Below, one piece after another: positions 1 through 9,778 of a stretch of DNA of 64,000 bases. Numbering within the stretch: position 1 is the stretch's first letter; the number at the start of each line of letters is the position of its first letter. This DNA is from Neurospora intermedia (taxonomy: Eukaryota > Ascomycota > Sordariomycetes > Sordariales > Sordariaceae). Under the pieces are notes generated by a model. That model was given only the letters and a program-made list of their open reading frames with translations. It did not search any database and had not been told where the DNA came from. The stretch is taken from contig BTPP01000003.1 of the NCBI GenBank assembly GCA_037102815.1, forward strand, positions 5,766,001-5,830,000. The letters run 5' to 3'. Position numbers and translations under genes: made by a program.

Positions 1-152
1 ACTGAGCATTTTCACTTTCCGGTGTTTCCCTTCTCACAGCCAGGTTAAAATACAATTGTGTGCCCAGTGTAGCTTATCTCCCATGGTGAATGGACGGGAT
101 GGATATCCAAATCCCTAGCAGAGCTACACAAAAAGAAAAAGAAAAAAAGTGT
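1..152. other. Window start, no gene seen
   Basis: I see no gene here. An A-rich tract at 129-149 is, on the minus strand, a broken T run just after the tRNA-like gene at 153-253, and probably serves as its Pol III terminator. Confidence 0.5.
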
Positions 153-253
153 GGCTGCCCGGTATTGGATTCGAACCAATATCTTCCTCAAGGACCTCAA
201 TCAGAAGTGAAATCATTCCACCTCAGGGATGTTGCCTATTACACCAACCAGCC
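153..253 (-). tRNA. tRNA-like Pol III gene, isotype unresolved
   Basis: Read on the minus strand, this has an A box (TTGGTGTAATAGG), a B box and T loop (GGTTCGAATCC) with a perfect five-pair T stem, and acceptor ends that pair as GGCTG/CAGCC. It is about 101 nt long, so some 28 nt over a plain tRNA, as if an intron were present. A T-rich tract follows it. The anticodon stem does not fold cleanly; the best alignment puts GGA after a T33 but leaves a G-G clash. It belongs to the same family as the copies at 11,990, 50,111, 51,440 and 51,761. It may be a true tRNA with an odd intron, a tRNA pseudogene, or a tRNA-derived small RNA. I cannot assign an amino acid. Confidence 0.55.
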
Positions 254-1427
254 AACCACGGAGAGAGGGCCTGTCAAGGTGCGTTATGTGTAGGTACCCT
301 AGGGGTACCCGACCCACTATAGATTAAATGGTAGGGGAATTGCTAACGGCGACAATACTTCAATTGAAGAAAAGTCGACCGCAAAACACGGGCACGCTTC
401 GTCTTCCAGTTCCACGCCACAATACCACTAATCCTTGCATACTCGCACTATCTCCCGTGAATACAACGGGAGATTTTGCTCCGAAGACACCCAAGCGAAG
501 CGCAACCGTTGATGACCCACAAGCCCACCTGACCCGACCATCCTAGACGCACGCACAATGTTATGTAAGGAAGGTGCATCTAACCGCCCAGATTTCCCAT
601 TTGGAAAGTATCAACCAAGATATGAATTTGTGAGCAAAACCAGTTTTCAGATGACTAGTGGACAGTACAAGATTTAGCTATCAAGCTTCACTCTTCTCAC
701 TTCCTTAACCCCTTTTTCAGCGCTCACGATGTAAACAATGGCGTCGCTTAGCTTGGTGGGGCACGCCGTGGCCAAGGTGCACGACGTTTTCATTGATTGG
801 TTGCACGCCCCCACCTACTATCGATAGCGTTTATCAGCTGCGTTTATCGCGCTTGTGGGCTTGGCAAGTACCCCGCCTTCGACGACATTCAATGTTCGCG
901 ATGGAGTTTACCCCGCGGTTCCTCTTCCTTTCTCGGTCTCCAACGTGAATTCCGTTCCGATTAAGTTGATGGCTGAGCCCGATTCATGAGATCCAGCTTT
1001 AACTCTGAAGGCTTGTTTATTTGTGTGAAGCATTTAAGCGTCTTTCCTTTATATGCAAGGGATTAATGGAATTCCTTACACTTCATTTATGACTGAGCGT
1101 TACCAAAAAGTTAAAAGCTTCATAGCAGAATTTAAGGAGAATCCAAGGTCATTGGAAGATACCTGCTACCGTTTTATTTGATTGTTTTTATTATCCAACG
1201 GAGATCCTTTGTAAGAACATTATTTAAAGCTGGAGAAACCGTAAGGATGCGGACAGGTTTAACCATCTTGGTAATACCTCTGCGTAACTATTCGCACACC
1301 CTACCCGTTGCCTACAGACACCCAAGAGTTCCCATGGCAGTTGGGTTACCCAAACATATGATCTGTACAATGCGTATTGCAGGGCAACGAGAATTGACAA
1401 CTTACCCAGTCAAGGGCATTTACAAGA

Positions 1428-1485
1428 AGAAAAAAAAAAGAACCAAAAAAAAAAAAAAAAAAAAAAGAAAAAAGAAAGAAGAGAA
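1428..1485. repeat. A-rich simple sequence
   Basis: The tract is almost wholly A with a few G and C bases. It creates lysine-rich or phenylalanine-rich frames on the two strands that should not be taken as genes. Its length is likely to vary between isolates. Confidence 0.8.
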
Positions 1486-1878
1486 AGCCGACGTGCGCCC
1501 ACCTCAGACCTTCCCATACACAGAAATACAAAAGAGTGGATCTGTCAGCTAGATGGCACCTGACATTGAAAATGTCGTTTTTTTGCCCACAAATTCTCGT
1601 CTTTTCAATCGATGCACAAAACATCGACTCTGACTAGGTAGGTCATTTCAGTTCTTTCACTCTTTGTCACACGGTCATTTGCACCTAATTTAATTTACAC
1701 CACCAGCCATCGCATGTCGCACGCCGCATAGGTACCAACAACCTCATCTACAACACCCTCAATGGCGGCGCGAGGAGGCGAGAAGGGAACAGGCTATGGA
1801 AATATCATCAACTGCCTTATTCCAAGAGCTTACTAAATTGGGGAGTCGGTTAATTCATTCAGTGATTCACATGTGCCC

Positions 1879-1907
1879 CAGGGGGGGGGGGGGGGGGCGG
1901 GGGGCGG
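1879..1907. repeat. Poly-G tract
   Basis: A run of G broken by only two C bases. It could form a G-quadruplex on the plus strand and is likely to vary in length. Read on minus it gives a false proline run. Confidence 0.8.
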
Positions 1908-2608
1908 GACCCAGATGTCGTGATGTAGTGTGTTGAGAGTGATATACGACGTGCAAATGAGTTGTGCAAAGAAATCTGACCAAGGTTGTAGCCTTTGGCT
2001 GTAATCCACGTATAGGTATGCATTGAGATAGCAAAATTTGGCGGGTACAAGCGGGATTTACAATGTGATGCTCTTGTTGGTTCTCAACTTCGTAAATGAG
2101 GTAGGTGTGGCTTATGAGAACGACGAGCTCACCTGAGCGAACGAATGAGTTGGGCCTCGCCGGAGCTCACAAGAAGAGCGGGCTATGATCAATATGAAAT
2201 GAACTTCGCGTGTCACTCGAGGATTAGTTAGGTAGCCGCGAATCACGATGAGCAAAAGAATTCCTTTCTCTCAATGTAGTACTTCTTCCAATCGCATGCT
2301 TCATACTGTATCTCAAATAACTGACAGCCCCTTGGACGCATCCATGACTCCCGCCCGCCTGACTCCAAACAAAAGCCCTGGGTATCATCTTTATGAGTGT
2401 GAACCAAGAACAGAACAGCAACTGTAACAAAAATGCTCGCTACAACCATTCATCAACATGGCTCCAGTGCCAGTAAACACAACAAATGATTACATACCTA
2501 CATTTGCCAACAGGCCGCTGTTCCTACCAGTTTAGGTACCTACTGTCGTGTGAGAGCCCACTGAGAAGGTAAACCAGTATTGCCCGATCTCCACGGGTAC
2601 ACATCGTC

Positions 2609-4543
2609 CTAACACAAAAAACAACCGGGAGTTCCATGACCGGAGTCGGGATCGTGAAGTGCGTGCTCTTGGTTGGGAGCGGGATAGGCGGGAAGGTTGC
2701 CTGGGTCGAAGGTGAAGGCAGGGTCTTCACCACCACGAAGGAATCCGCCGGCCCCAGCCTCATGATCTCCACCGTTGAGCAGTTTATTCGCTTCAACCTG
2801 CTGCATCGGAATCTTTTTCTTAGCCGGGATGGCGCCCCTAACCTTCTTCCTTTTCTTCGGAGTTTGCGGCCGCTTTGCCTTGGGTTGCTCGTCGGAGTCG
2901 GAGTCCAGCAGAATGAAGTCACTTGTACTTCTTTGTTTGCCCGTGGCCGTACTCTTGATCTCCTGCTTTGTCTTTGGGGGCTGTGGCTTGGGCTTGGGTG
3001 TCTGCTCGAAATCGGAGCCCAGGGGAATGTAGTCACTTGTATCCTCTTGTTTAGCCGTGATAGCAATATTGGGCTTCTGATTCTTCTTCGGAGGTTGCGG
3101 GGGACCGGGCTGGGGCTCAGCTTCCTTTTCTGATTCAGCGTCCAGTGGAATGCGGTCTTTTGGACCATCGGGGGCAGTATCGTCTTCTGCACTTGTTTTC
3201 TTGACCCTTGCACGCCTAACCCTTCTCCTTTTCTTCGGACGTTGAGTTTCTTCATCGGAATCAGAGTCGAGGAGAATATAGTCTTCCGTACTCTTTTTCT
3301 GGTCCCTAATCGCACCCTTGATATTTTGCTTCTTCTTCTGGGGTTGCGGCTCAGGCGCAAGGGTCCCCTCGGATTCAGAGTCGAGGGGAATGTAGTCGCT
3401 TGGACTGTCGAGGAGGGCAATGCGGTCTTCTGTACTCTTTTTCGTGGCCCCGGTCGCACGCTTGATCTTCCTCTTTTGACGTCGAGAGTCCAGCGTATCA
3501 TAGGCTCTTTCACGCTCTATGGTGCCAACCTCCCCATGCAGCTTGTCTAGAATCCCGTCTCTCTGATCGTGTGGCAGAGACTTCTGGTTGAAAGCAACAC
3601 CCGGATCTTCCCACCTCCACTGGCCGGCCATATGGTCGGCCAGTCGGTGACCCAGTGTTGTGTTGCGAGGCATCCAGTTAATTTCGATAGTGCACCCGCG
3701 GTCGGAGAGGTAATGCGACTGCCATACCATTGCTTGTACAAACGGATTGGTATGCTCAGCAAAGAATGATGTGTCTGCCAGTTCTTTCCTGGTAAGGGCG
3801 CGCTTGCGCTTGAGGCTGTCGGCAGCAGTTGTGGTCTCGAAGGTGAGAATACCCTTCAAAATTCGCGAGAGGGATCCGTCGAAGTCGGTGAAGATTTTGA
3901 TGATCGATGTGTCCGGATGGTGCTGATCAATTCGCTTGGTAACCTCCTCCAGTGCTTGGGCTAGAGCAGCAATCTCGGTGTGACCATTGCCAAAGGTTCT
4001 GTGGGAGAGCCAGTACCGAATAGTAAAGTCGCCGACGGTGATACCGTCTTCTTCCCGGGAGCCCGGAAATGTGGCCGTGATCGCTTCAGAGGCGCTTGCA
4101 GTTGCCGCTTTGTTGGCGTCGTATGGATCACGAAACACTACGGCGTACCCTCCATCTTTTGTCGCATTTGGACCCGATTTGAACCCGCTTGATCCGTCGC
4201 AGAACATGACGAACTGAGGCTGTCCGCCCACCATAAGCGCAGATTTTTGCGCAGCTCGAGCCGCCTCAATGGCACCCGGACCCTTCGATTTTCGTGTAAT
4301 GCTTCCTTTGAAGGCCCGCTTTTCATCCTTCCACTGGGAGATTCGATGGTCTGCGACAGGTGAGGGAGACCTTGGCAAGGGTAAGCGATTACTGGCTGTC
4401 GCGCTGGGGGCCTGGGCAAGCAGGGGCATATCGTGAGCCACTTGCGGCGAGTCAGCACGCGGATCTTTCTTTGGCATCGCGGGGTCTTCTTCGTCATTGT
4501 TGCTCGCAACAGGGATGACGCCCTCCGATGAGGATGTCTTCAT
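2609..4543 (-). CDS. RNase H-fold protein with SUMO-interaction-like repeat tail
   Basis: A 644-residue protein from the chosen start. Residues about 108-310 match the RNase H type I fold: first strand FCDGS (D116), GGYAVVFRDP, helix HTEIAALAQALE (E190), strand IFTDFDG (D220), and a last acid in GHRLADHMA (D303, H299). So all four metal-binding acids seem present. A helix RDGILDKLH (about 328-336) follows, shared with the two paralogues downstream. From residue 370 the tail is low complexity: basic linkers alternate with five motifs of the type (Y/F/R)I(P/L)L(D/G)S(D/E)S(D/E) at about 385, 423, 465, 506 and 544, each followed by acids, as in SUMO-interacting motifs. It is probably nuclear, given the many KKRRRVRR-type patches. 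The frame stays open upstream to 4,984, but that part looks like untranslated leader; the ATG at 4,543 (ATCATGA) is preferred. Substrate unknown; RNA:DNA hybrid cleavage is inference. Confidence 0.8.
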   Translation of the reverse strand: MKTSSSEGVIPVASNNDEEDPAMPKKDPRADSPQVAHDMPLLAQAPSATASNRLPLPRSPSPVADHRISQWKDEKRAFKGSITRKSKGPGAIEAARAAQKSALMVGGQPQFVMFCDGSSGFKSGPNATKDGGYAVVFRDPYDANKAATASASEAITATFPGSREEDGITVGDFTIRYWLSHRTFGNGHTEIAALAQALEEVTKRIDQHHPDTSIIKIFTDFDGSLSRILKGILTFETTTAADSLKRKRALTRKELADTSFFAEHTNPFVQAMVWQSHYLSDRGCTIEINWMPRNTTLGHRLADHMAGQWRWEDPGVAFNQKSLPHDQRDGILDKLHGEVGTIERERAYDTLDSRRQKRKIKRATGATKKSTEDRIALLDSPSDYIPLDSESEGTLAPEPQPQKKKQNIKGAIRDQKKSTEDYILLDSDSDEETQRPKKRRRVRRARVKKTSAEDDTAPDGPKDRIPLDAESEKEAEPQPGPPQPPKKNQKPNIAITAKQEDTSDYIPLGSDFEQTPKPKPQPPKTKQEIKSTATGKQRSTSDFILLDSDSDEQPKAKRPQTPKKRKKVRGAIPAKKKIPMQQVEANKLLNGGDHEAGAGGFLRGGEDPAFTFDPGNLPAYPAPNQEHALHDPDSGHGTPGCFLC

Positions 4544-4704
4544 GATGTTGGACGTGATCCTTGGAATGGAGATTATGCGGCTCAAACTGAACAGTTTGGC
4601 GCGACTGCGGGGAGGGGCTGGATCGCTTGAGCCAGGAGCGTGGAGAAATGAATAGAAAGAGGAAAGTTCGATACGGGTGAAGGGAGAGAGGGCGCAAGTA
4701 CGGT

Positions 4705-4855
4705 CTGTAGTAAAAATTACTAATAAGGTGTGGACGAAAGGGTGCTCAGGAATGACGAGTAAGGGGTCGTAACCAGCGGCCCGGGTGAAAACTCCCGAAT
4801 CCGTAAGGTTCCAATCGCGATGTACGACGCATCCATGAATCCACCTCTCTCTCAC
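4705..4855 (-). other. Possible 5'-UTR intron of the RNase H-like gene
   Basis: On minus, a donor GTGAGA at 4,855 and an acceptor TACTACAG ending at 4,705 would bound a 151-nt intron in the leader. The donor context (TTTAAC before GTGAG) resembles that of the 5'-UTR intron of the paralogue at 7,342 (GTCAAC before GTGAGT). No clear CTRAC branch site is visible, so this is weak. Confidence 0.3.
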
Positions 4856-6024
4856 GTTAAAGTGGAAACCCCTGCGATTCAGCCATCTCTGATGGAGAAT
4901 TCTCGTCATGGAAAAAGAAGAGGCAATTATGGGCATTAACGGGACTTGAAGGAATCTCGAATGAAAGTCGCAGATCAACAGCAACTAGATGATCTGTAAG
5001 CTGTCCGCCTGTCCAGCCTACATGAACGAGCGTACGAAGTGAAAGAAGCAATTTGTAAGAGAAGTGATGAGACTGGAAGCTATACACTCGTCAGCCTGAT
5101 ATCGCAGGATCAACGGTTGCCTGATTTAAGAGCAGTATCAGGAACATGGACACAAGCAAGGAATTGGGGTCGTAAGAAGCATCATTGAGCAACACAAACA
5201 CACAGACTAATGCTGAACAAAGCACTGTCTGCCCTTAGAAGTACGACTTTCTCTGCGGCCTATAGAATCAATAGTTCCGCTGTAGGAGATGATAAAAGAT
5301 GTGAACATGTCTTGAAGGAAGAACGGTACTTCCCTCACCCCTCTGGCATATATCCATGTAGGCTTTCTTCCTAAACCCTTTTGAAAAAGCAGCGGCAACG
5401 TTTGGAACCTGGAAAACACTTATCCCATTGTTGGATTAAGCCAGACTTGGGCGCCTTGCTCCAATTGATGATCGTATTTGCCATTTGAGCTTGGAAATCC
5501 TGGACGTCAGATAACTCAGTGTCTTGCGCGCAGTCTGACTCGTGAGCATATGGGCGTATGAAGGTGAAGGAATGGCAGCAAGAATTGGTCGACAGGTAGC
5601 AAGGTCCATAATACGGGCATAGAATAGGTTGACACTGCCCACATCATTTTGGTGAAAAAGAGAGTCATGGCGTAGTTCATTGAAAACTTTCTTCCATGCC
5701 GCCAGGAGGAAAAGTTCAGGAGAGGGTCATGGGCCGCGCCAAGATACGAATAGACAGCAGCCGCCATTTTATGGTAGCGTAGTGGGAATGACTGCCGGCC
5801 GGGTAGACCAGGACACCCAGATGTTCGATGGGGGGCGGGCCAGGCCCAGCAGCGGGGTGAGTGATGCTCGCAGGCTGGAGAGTGAAGGTCGGGTGGAAGG
5901 AGCGAGCCCCACCACTGTGCATGTTCCAGGTGAGCACACGGGAAACAGGCACGGGCCTCACCTTTCCAACAGCACGACCTACTGGGACCATATAAGGACC
6001 AAAGTGTGGACCTTCTACCACGGT
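4856..6024. other. Intergenic between divergent RNase H-like genes
   Basis: This is the upstream side of the minus-strand gene. Open frames on both strands (for example 5,516-5,767 and 5,680-6,099) overlap each other and have no recognisable domain. I see no supported gene. Confidence 0.45.
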
Positions 6025-6044
6025 TCAGTAGCCTACGTGGTAGT
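6016..6044. repeat. 8-bp inverted repeat CTACCACG/CGTGGTAG
   Basis: Perfect 8-bp arms, 6,016-6,023 and 6,037-6,044, separated by 13 bases. It overlaps the start and A-box region of the tRNA-like gene at 6,025, so one arm is part of that gene's promoter. Confidence 0.6.
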
Positions 6045-6142
6045 GCGCTGGGTCCAGAAAATGCGTGGTGTTTTCGCAGGTGCCATTTGGCTCGTGTAGA
6101 GTCGACTCATTGCGAGTTCGATTCCGAGTCTTATCGGACTGA
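6025..6142 (+). tRNA. Possible tRNA-like Pol III gene
   Basis: The segment has an A-box-like stretch (TAGCCTACGTGGTAGTGCGC, compare the common TAGC-CA-GTGGTAGAGCGC), a B-box-like AGTTCGATTCC at about 6,113, end pairing TCAGT/ACTGA, and then a T run at 6,145-6,149 with more T after it. The T stem is poor and I find no clean anticodon arm. It does not belong to the GGTCCGT family seen elsewhere in the window. It may be a decayed tRNA gene. Confidence 0.35.
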
Positions 6143-6149
6143 GCTTTTT

Positions 6150-7139
6150 GTTTTTTTACTTTTCTTCGCCCTTTGCTTCCTACCTTGAGCACCGTCGATA
6201 GCTTCGACTTTTTTTTCCTTCTTTTTTTTCTTGGACCGGACGCTGATTCGGCTGCGAATTGCCATTTCTAGTCTGCCCAGTTGATGCATTACGGTCCTAT
6301 CCACCACCTCGATTCAGGTTTACAGTCAACACATTCGCGGATGTATACCAGGCTTATCCCCTGAAGAACAAAGGATTTCCAATACTTACAAAATAATTAT
6401 TTCCACCAAAAACCACACGTTTCACAGCATCCGGTGCCGACCTGTCGCGACTAGAAACCCTTCCTGCAGTCCTGTACTGCTTTCTTTACGATGAAGTATT
6501 TTGTCTAAATCAATACTTGATCGTCATCACAGATGGGTCCGATGCTGCTATGAGATCTAATTTTCAACAGGGCTCGCTTTCGTTTTCTTGGTTGCTCATA
6601 TGATTGACCATGTTGTTAACGGACGCCTTCGGAAATACAACCTCGGTTCTTGTGCGGCATGCAATTCAGACTTGTTAGCGTATTCCTGCTGTACACACTG
6701 GACTTACTGGACCACACTATCGCTTACACATCCTGGACTTTTCACACCCGCATGTGGATCCCAGCTGTTAGTGATAACCACTGAAGCAGCCTGCACTAGG
6801 CCATCGCGCTATCGCATGGTGGCTCACCACAACTTTCAACCTGCCCACATTGCTCCTTCCATCATCTTCTTTCCCGGCTGCACAATCTTACCCCTCTTTC
6901 TGTCCCGACTCTGTCGTATTCGTCTCTGCCTCATTTCGCTCAATTTTCTACCTCAAAAACGTCCAAGCCGTCTCTTTTGTCCCAGACGGCAATGCCCCTT
7001 CATCCTCGCGCCGTATTCTGCTCGGATCTGTCTTCTAGCAGACACCCGACGAGGTGCTCGCTCCAAGATACTAGAGCAAATTTCAAGCCCTAGCCAGATA
7101 CCGTACCTGGAAAAGAGATCAAGAGCCAATTGAGTCAAC
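6150..7139 (+). promoter_or_regulatory. Upstream region and leader of the RNase H-like gene at 7,342
   Basis: About 1 kb without a convincing gene. From about 6,840 to 7,110 the plus strand is pyrimidine-rich, as is usual for fungal promoters and 5' leaders. A long open frame at 6,588-7,133 has no domain and an odd composition, and is treated as leader sequence. The leader probably ends with the exon edge at 7,139. Confidence 0.45.
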
Positions 7140-7323
7140 GTGAGTCACCCCAATTCTGCACTTTCTATATGACGCACCTAGCAAGTGTCAGAGGACATGG
7201 ATCGCAAAAGATCATCATGACAATCCTCAAATAAACTCGTCATTATTTGGTTTTACTTGAAAAGCCTCGGAATTTCCGCTCTCGCTACCCCTTCGGTGAA
7301 CACTGCTGACAGTTTTCTTCTAG
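7140..7323 (+). other. 5'-UTR intron of the RNase H-like gene at 7,342
   Basis: Donor GTGAGT at 7,140, branch-like GCTGAC at 7,305-7,310, and acceptor TTTTCTTCTAG ending at 7,323. This gives a 184-nt intron ending 18 bases before the ATG. The third paralogue has a 5'-UTR intron in the same place relative to its start, which supports the call. Confidence 0.6.
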
Positions 7324-7341
7324 ACTTATATATAGAGTACA

Positions 7342-8691
7342 ATGTCACCGACGAAGCGCGAACGCACGGCTTCTACCTCTCCCTCCTCTGACGGCCATAT
7401 TGACAAGCGGCCTCGGGTCGAAGATGAAGATGCCTCTACAGGTGAAATGCCATCACAGGGTCTGGGAGCAGCTCCTATGGACATTGTCTCTAGTTCTGGT
7501 TCCGAGCCAGACACGAATACAACAGCAAGACCGTCCTCCAACACGCTCGTAGACCAGTGCCTTCCTCTTGCGCCAGAAAGCGAGACCTCCGAAGTGGACA
7601 GCGAGAGAGCACTGATGACAGACGATGAACCAGACGGCCACCAAAAGACTGAAGATGACCGAAGCAATTTGGGAAACCATGATGGCGATATGGATGTTGT
7701 CAGTTGGGGATGGGGTGACGCTCACTTTCGTTACGAGCTAACCCCGGACTCCCAAATCAGAAATGAACAAGAGTCGGATAGTTCCTACTCCGATACTCGC
7801 ATTTCTCTCTGGCAACAGGAGGATCGGGTCTTCGCAGGCGTTATCTTCCAAGAGTATCCGGAAATAGCCGCCCCGGTGGCCTTGAGTGCATCACACGGAC
7901 CGCTTGAGATTGAGGGAGTTCCCCAACTCTCTTTGTTTTGTGACGGTTCCATCAAGAACATAAGGGGACAAGGGTGGAAGAATGGAGGTTATAGAGTAGC
8001 CTTCCGTGATCCATTCCTCGGCACAACCGCTTTTGTTTCGCAAACAAATTCAGCGCGCTTTGTCGAGGAGCCAACCGTTCGAGAGCACCAGCAAGCCTTC
8101 ACTTGTGAGCCGGAGGAAGGAGGCGAGAATCTCGTTCAAGTGACAGACTTCACCATCCTCGAATTCGCCACCAAAACCCTTTCCGTTCCACATGTCGAGT
8201 TGGCCGCAATCGCACAGTCTTTGGAGACAGGTATAAAGCTACTAGACGAGCATCAGCCGGACTCTATGAAGATAAGTGTCTTCACAGACTCTGCTCAAGC
8301 CGTTGAGCGACTCGAGTATGGAATTCTTCCTCTGGACAGTGACGAAGGAAGTCTCTTCCGCTGGTCCACCAACCCGCTAGTGCGAGCCATTGTGTGGCAG
8401 TCTCACTACCTGTACGACCACGGTTGCACGCTTGACATCCGTTGGCACCCTCGTTGCTGCGCTTTGGGACCAGCCTTGGCTGATGCGGCAGCCTCTTCGT
8501 GGAAGTTCTGGGAGGAAAGCTTGTTCTGCCAGGCAAAACTGCCTGCTGAAGAGAGAGATGGGATCTTGGAAAAGCTGCACCAGTGGACTGACGATGTCAT
8601 CAACTGGGAACCAGAAGAGCAGCCGGAGGAGTCGCTTTCGGAAGAGGACGAAAAAGGTAAGTCGTGGGAGGAAAGTTCATGCGAAGATTAG
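7342..8691 (+). CDS. RNase H-fold protein, paralogue 2
   Basis: 449 residues. The first 150 residues are acidic and low complexity, with an early basic patch (KR..R at 21-25) like the one in paralogue 3, which supports this start (ACAATGT). A conserved lead-in DTRISLWQQEDRVFAG (151-166) precedes the RNase H fold at about 192-390: FCDGS (D201), GGYRVAFRDP, VELAAIAQSLE (E286), FTDSAQA (D316) and ALADAAA (D381). RDGILEKLH (406-413) is the shared closing helix. The four catalytic acids are in order, so the fold is probably active, but no substrate is known. Near the end, a strong donor GTAAGT at 8,657, a TTGAC branch-like site and CAG at 8,755 suggest an alternative ending of 444 residues (KASGRNK). 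No reverse transcriptase or integrase domain is attached. Confidence 0.8.
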   Translation: MSPTKRERTASTSPSSDGHIDKRPRVEDEDASTGEMPSQGLGAAPMDIVSSSGSEPDTNTTARPSSNTLVDQCLPLAPESETSEVDSERALMTDDEPDGHQKTEDDRSNLGNHDGDMDVVSWGWGDAHFRYELTPDSQIRNEQESDSSYSDTRISLWQQEDRVFAGVIFQEYPEIAAPVALSASHGPLEIEGVPQLSLFCDGSIKNIRGQGWKNGGYRVAFRDPFLGTTAFVSQTNSARFVEEPTVREHQQAFTCEPEEGGENLVQVTDFTILEFATKTLSVPHVELAAIAQSLETGIKLLDEHQPDSMKISVFTDSAQAVERLEYGILPLDSDEGSLFRWSTNPLVRAIVWQSHYLYDHGCTLDIRWHPRCCALGPALADAAASSWKFWEESLFCQAKLPAEERDGILEKLHQWTDDVINWEPEEQPEESLSEEDEKGKSWEESSCED

Positions 8692-9404
8692 TCTGATCTC
8701 CGAGGAGTGGAATCGTGTTGACCTTGGAAGGAGGTTCTCCTTGGGGATACTTCAGCGAGTGGCAGAAACAAATGAGGGCTGAAGAGAGAGTTATTGTAAA
8801 TTAAAACTGACAAAAAGGGGTAATCGAGATTCGAGAAATGGGAAATGTCTCTGTCAGAATACAATTGTACTTAACGGCCCTAACCGGATGTCCTAAATGT
8901 CAGTTGGTCAGCTATGGTCACTCGACCTGTAGCAAGTGCAGACCTTTTCCTTCCATGATACCGTTTATTGCAACATTTCTCCTGCCAGGTCGAGTGCGGC
9001 TGTGCCAAGGCCGGGGCACGGTCATCAGTGTGCCGGTGGCGAGCCTCTGCTGGGAGCCTTCCACTTTCTTAACCTTGTCCTTCTCCCTCCCTCGTGGTCC
9101 CTCCGACCATCGCTGCCTTCACCTGTCAAATTCCATTTTTTTCGTGCCCCGCAAACAATCCTCTGGCCATCGTCCACACTCAGCACTTCTTGCGACAACC
9201 AAATTACCACACCATATCGCCACGCATATCACCCTCCACTCCGAACATCCACGACTTTGTTGTTCTCCTGTCATTATCATTTTCATTCTTCCTTGCCAAA
9301 GTTCTCGGTTATTCCGCTTCCCTATCTTACCGTTGCACGGTTGGTAGTCAAGTAGGGAAGAGAACGGCCACGGGACAGACGTGAATCTCGATTCTTTAAC
9401 CTGG
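8692..9404 (+). promoter_or_regulatory. Spacer and pyrimidine-rich leader of paralogue 3
   Basis: No gene is supported. From about 9,050 to 9,360 the plus strand is CT-rich, like the leader of paralogue 2, and likely holds the promoter and first noncoding exon of the gene at 9,779. Overlapping frames at 8,838-9,384 follow from that composition. Confidence 0.45.
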
Positions 9405-9730
9405 GTAAGTTATGCGAAACGGCGGATGGCGTTCGAGAGACTGCGGCTTGAATCCTTGAGCATCCGTTCCTCTACCTTCTTCTCTCTCCTCTCCACACTA
9501 ACTGCTGCCCTCCTTCGTCCTTTCGGTTCTCATCGAATACTTTCACTCTCGATCTTATGTCTTCGACCATGGACGATGTTCATCCTGTCTAGGTGACCAT
9601 GCAGGTGCTCCAGGATAATAGTGCCAAGCAGAGGGACATAACGGCCTCTCATCTAATCTACAGCCCTAGCCATCGCTTGGTTTACCCCGGTGGAACGCTA
9701 TATGCTAACAATATATCTCTCGACAATTAG
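9405..9730 (+). other. 5'-UTR intron of the RNase H-like gene at 9,779
   Basis: Donor GTAAGT at 9,405, a textbook branch site TGCTAAC at 9,703-9,709, and acceptor CAATTAG ending at 9,730. This is a 326-nt intron that ends 48 bases before the ATG. All three splice signals are strong. Confidence 0.7.
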
Positions 9731-9778
9731 GCTTTCTTTTCTTTCGAAATTCTTCGTCTTCGCCACTCCCGAATCTTA

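Larger units (their letters stand above)
254..2608. other. Intergenic, low-complexity tracts
   Basis: I see no convincing gene. Open frames here have no family features and several come from simple sequence. A palindromic GGTACC-rich stretch lies at about 292-310. An A-rich tract covers about 1,428-1,485, and a nearly pure G tract about 1,879-1,907. The 600 bases before 2,609 are the 3' flank of the minus-strand RNase H-like gene. Confidence 0.5.

Noticed and set aside
1178-1624. Lys-rich and Phe-rich frames on opposite strands
   Set aside because: Both arise from the A-rich tract at 1,428-1,485.
4544-4984. N-terminal extension of the minus-strand RNase H-like frame up to 4,984
   Set aside because: Composition is that of a pyrimidine-rich leader, no paralogue has it, and the ATG at 4,543 has a better context.
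6588-7133. 181-codon open frame on plus
   Set aside because: No domain, rich in Cys, Leu and Arg as expected from CT-rich leader DNA, and it lies where the leader of the gene at 7,342 is expected.
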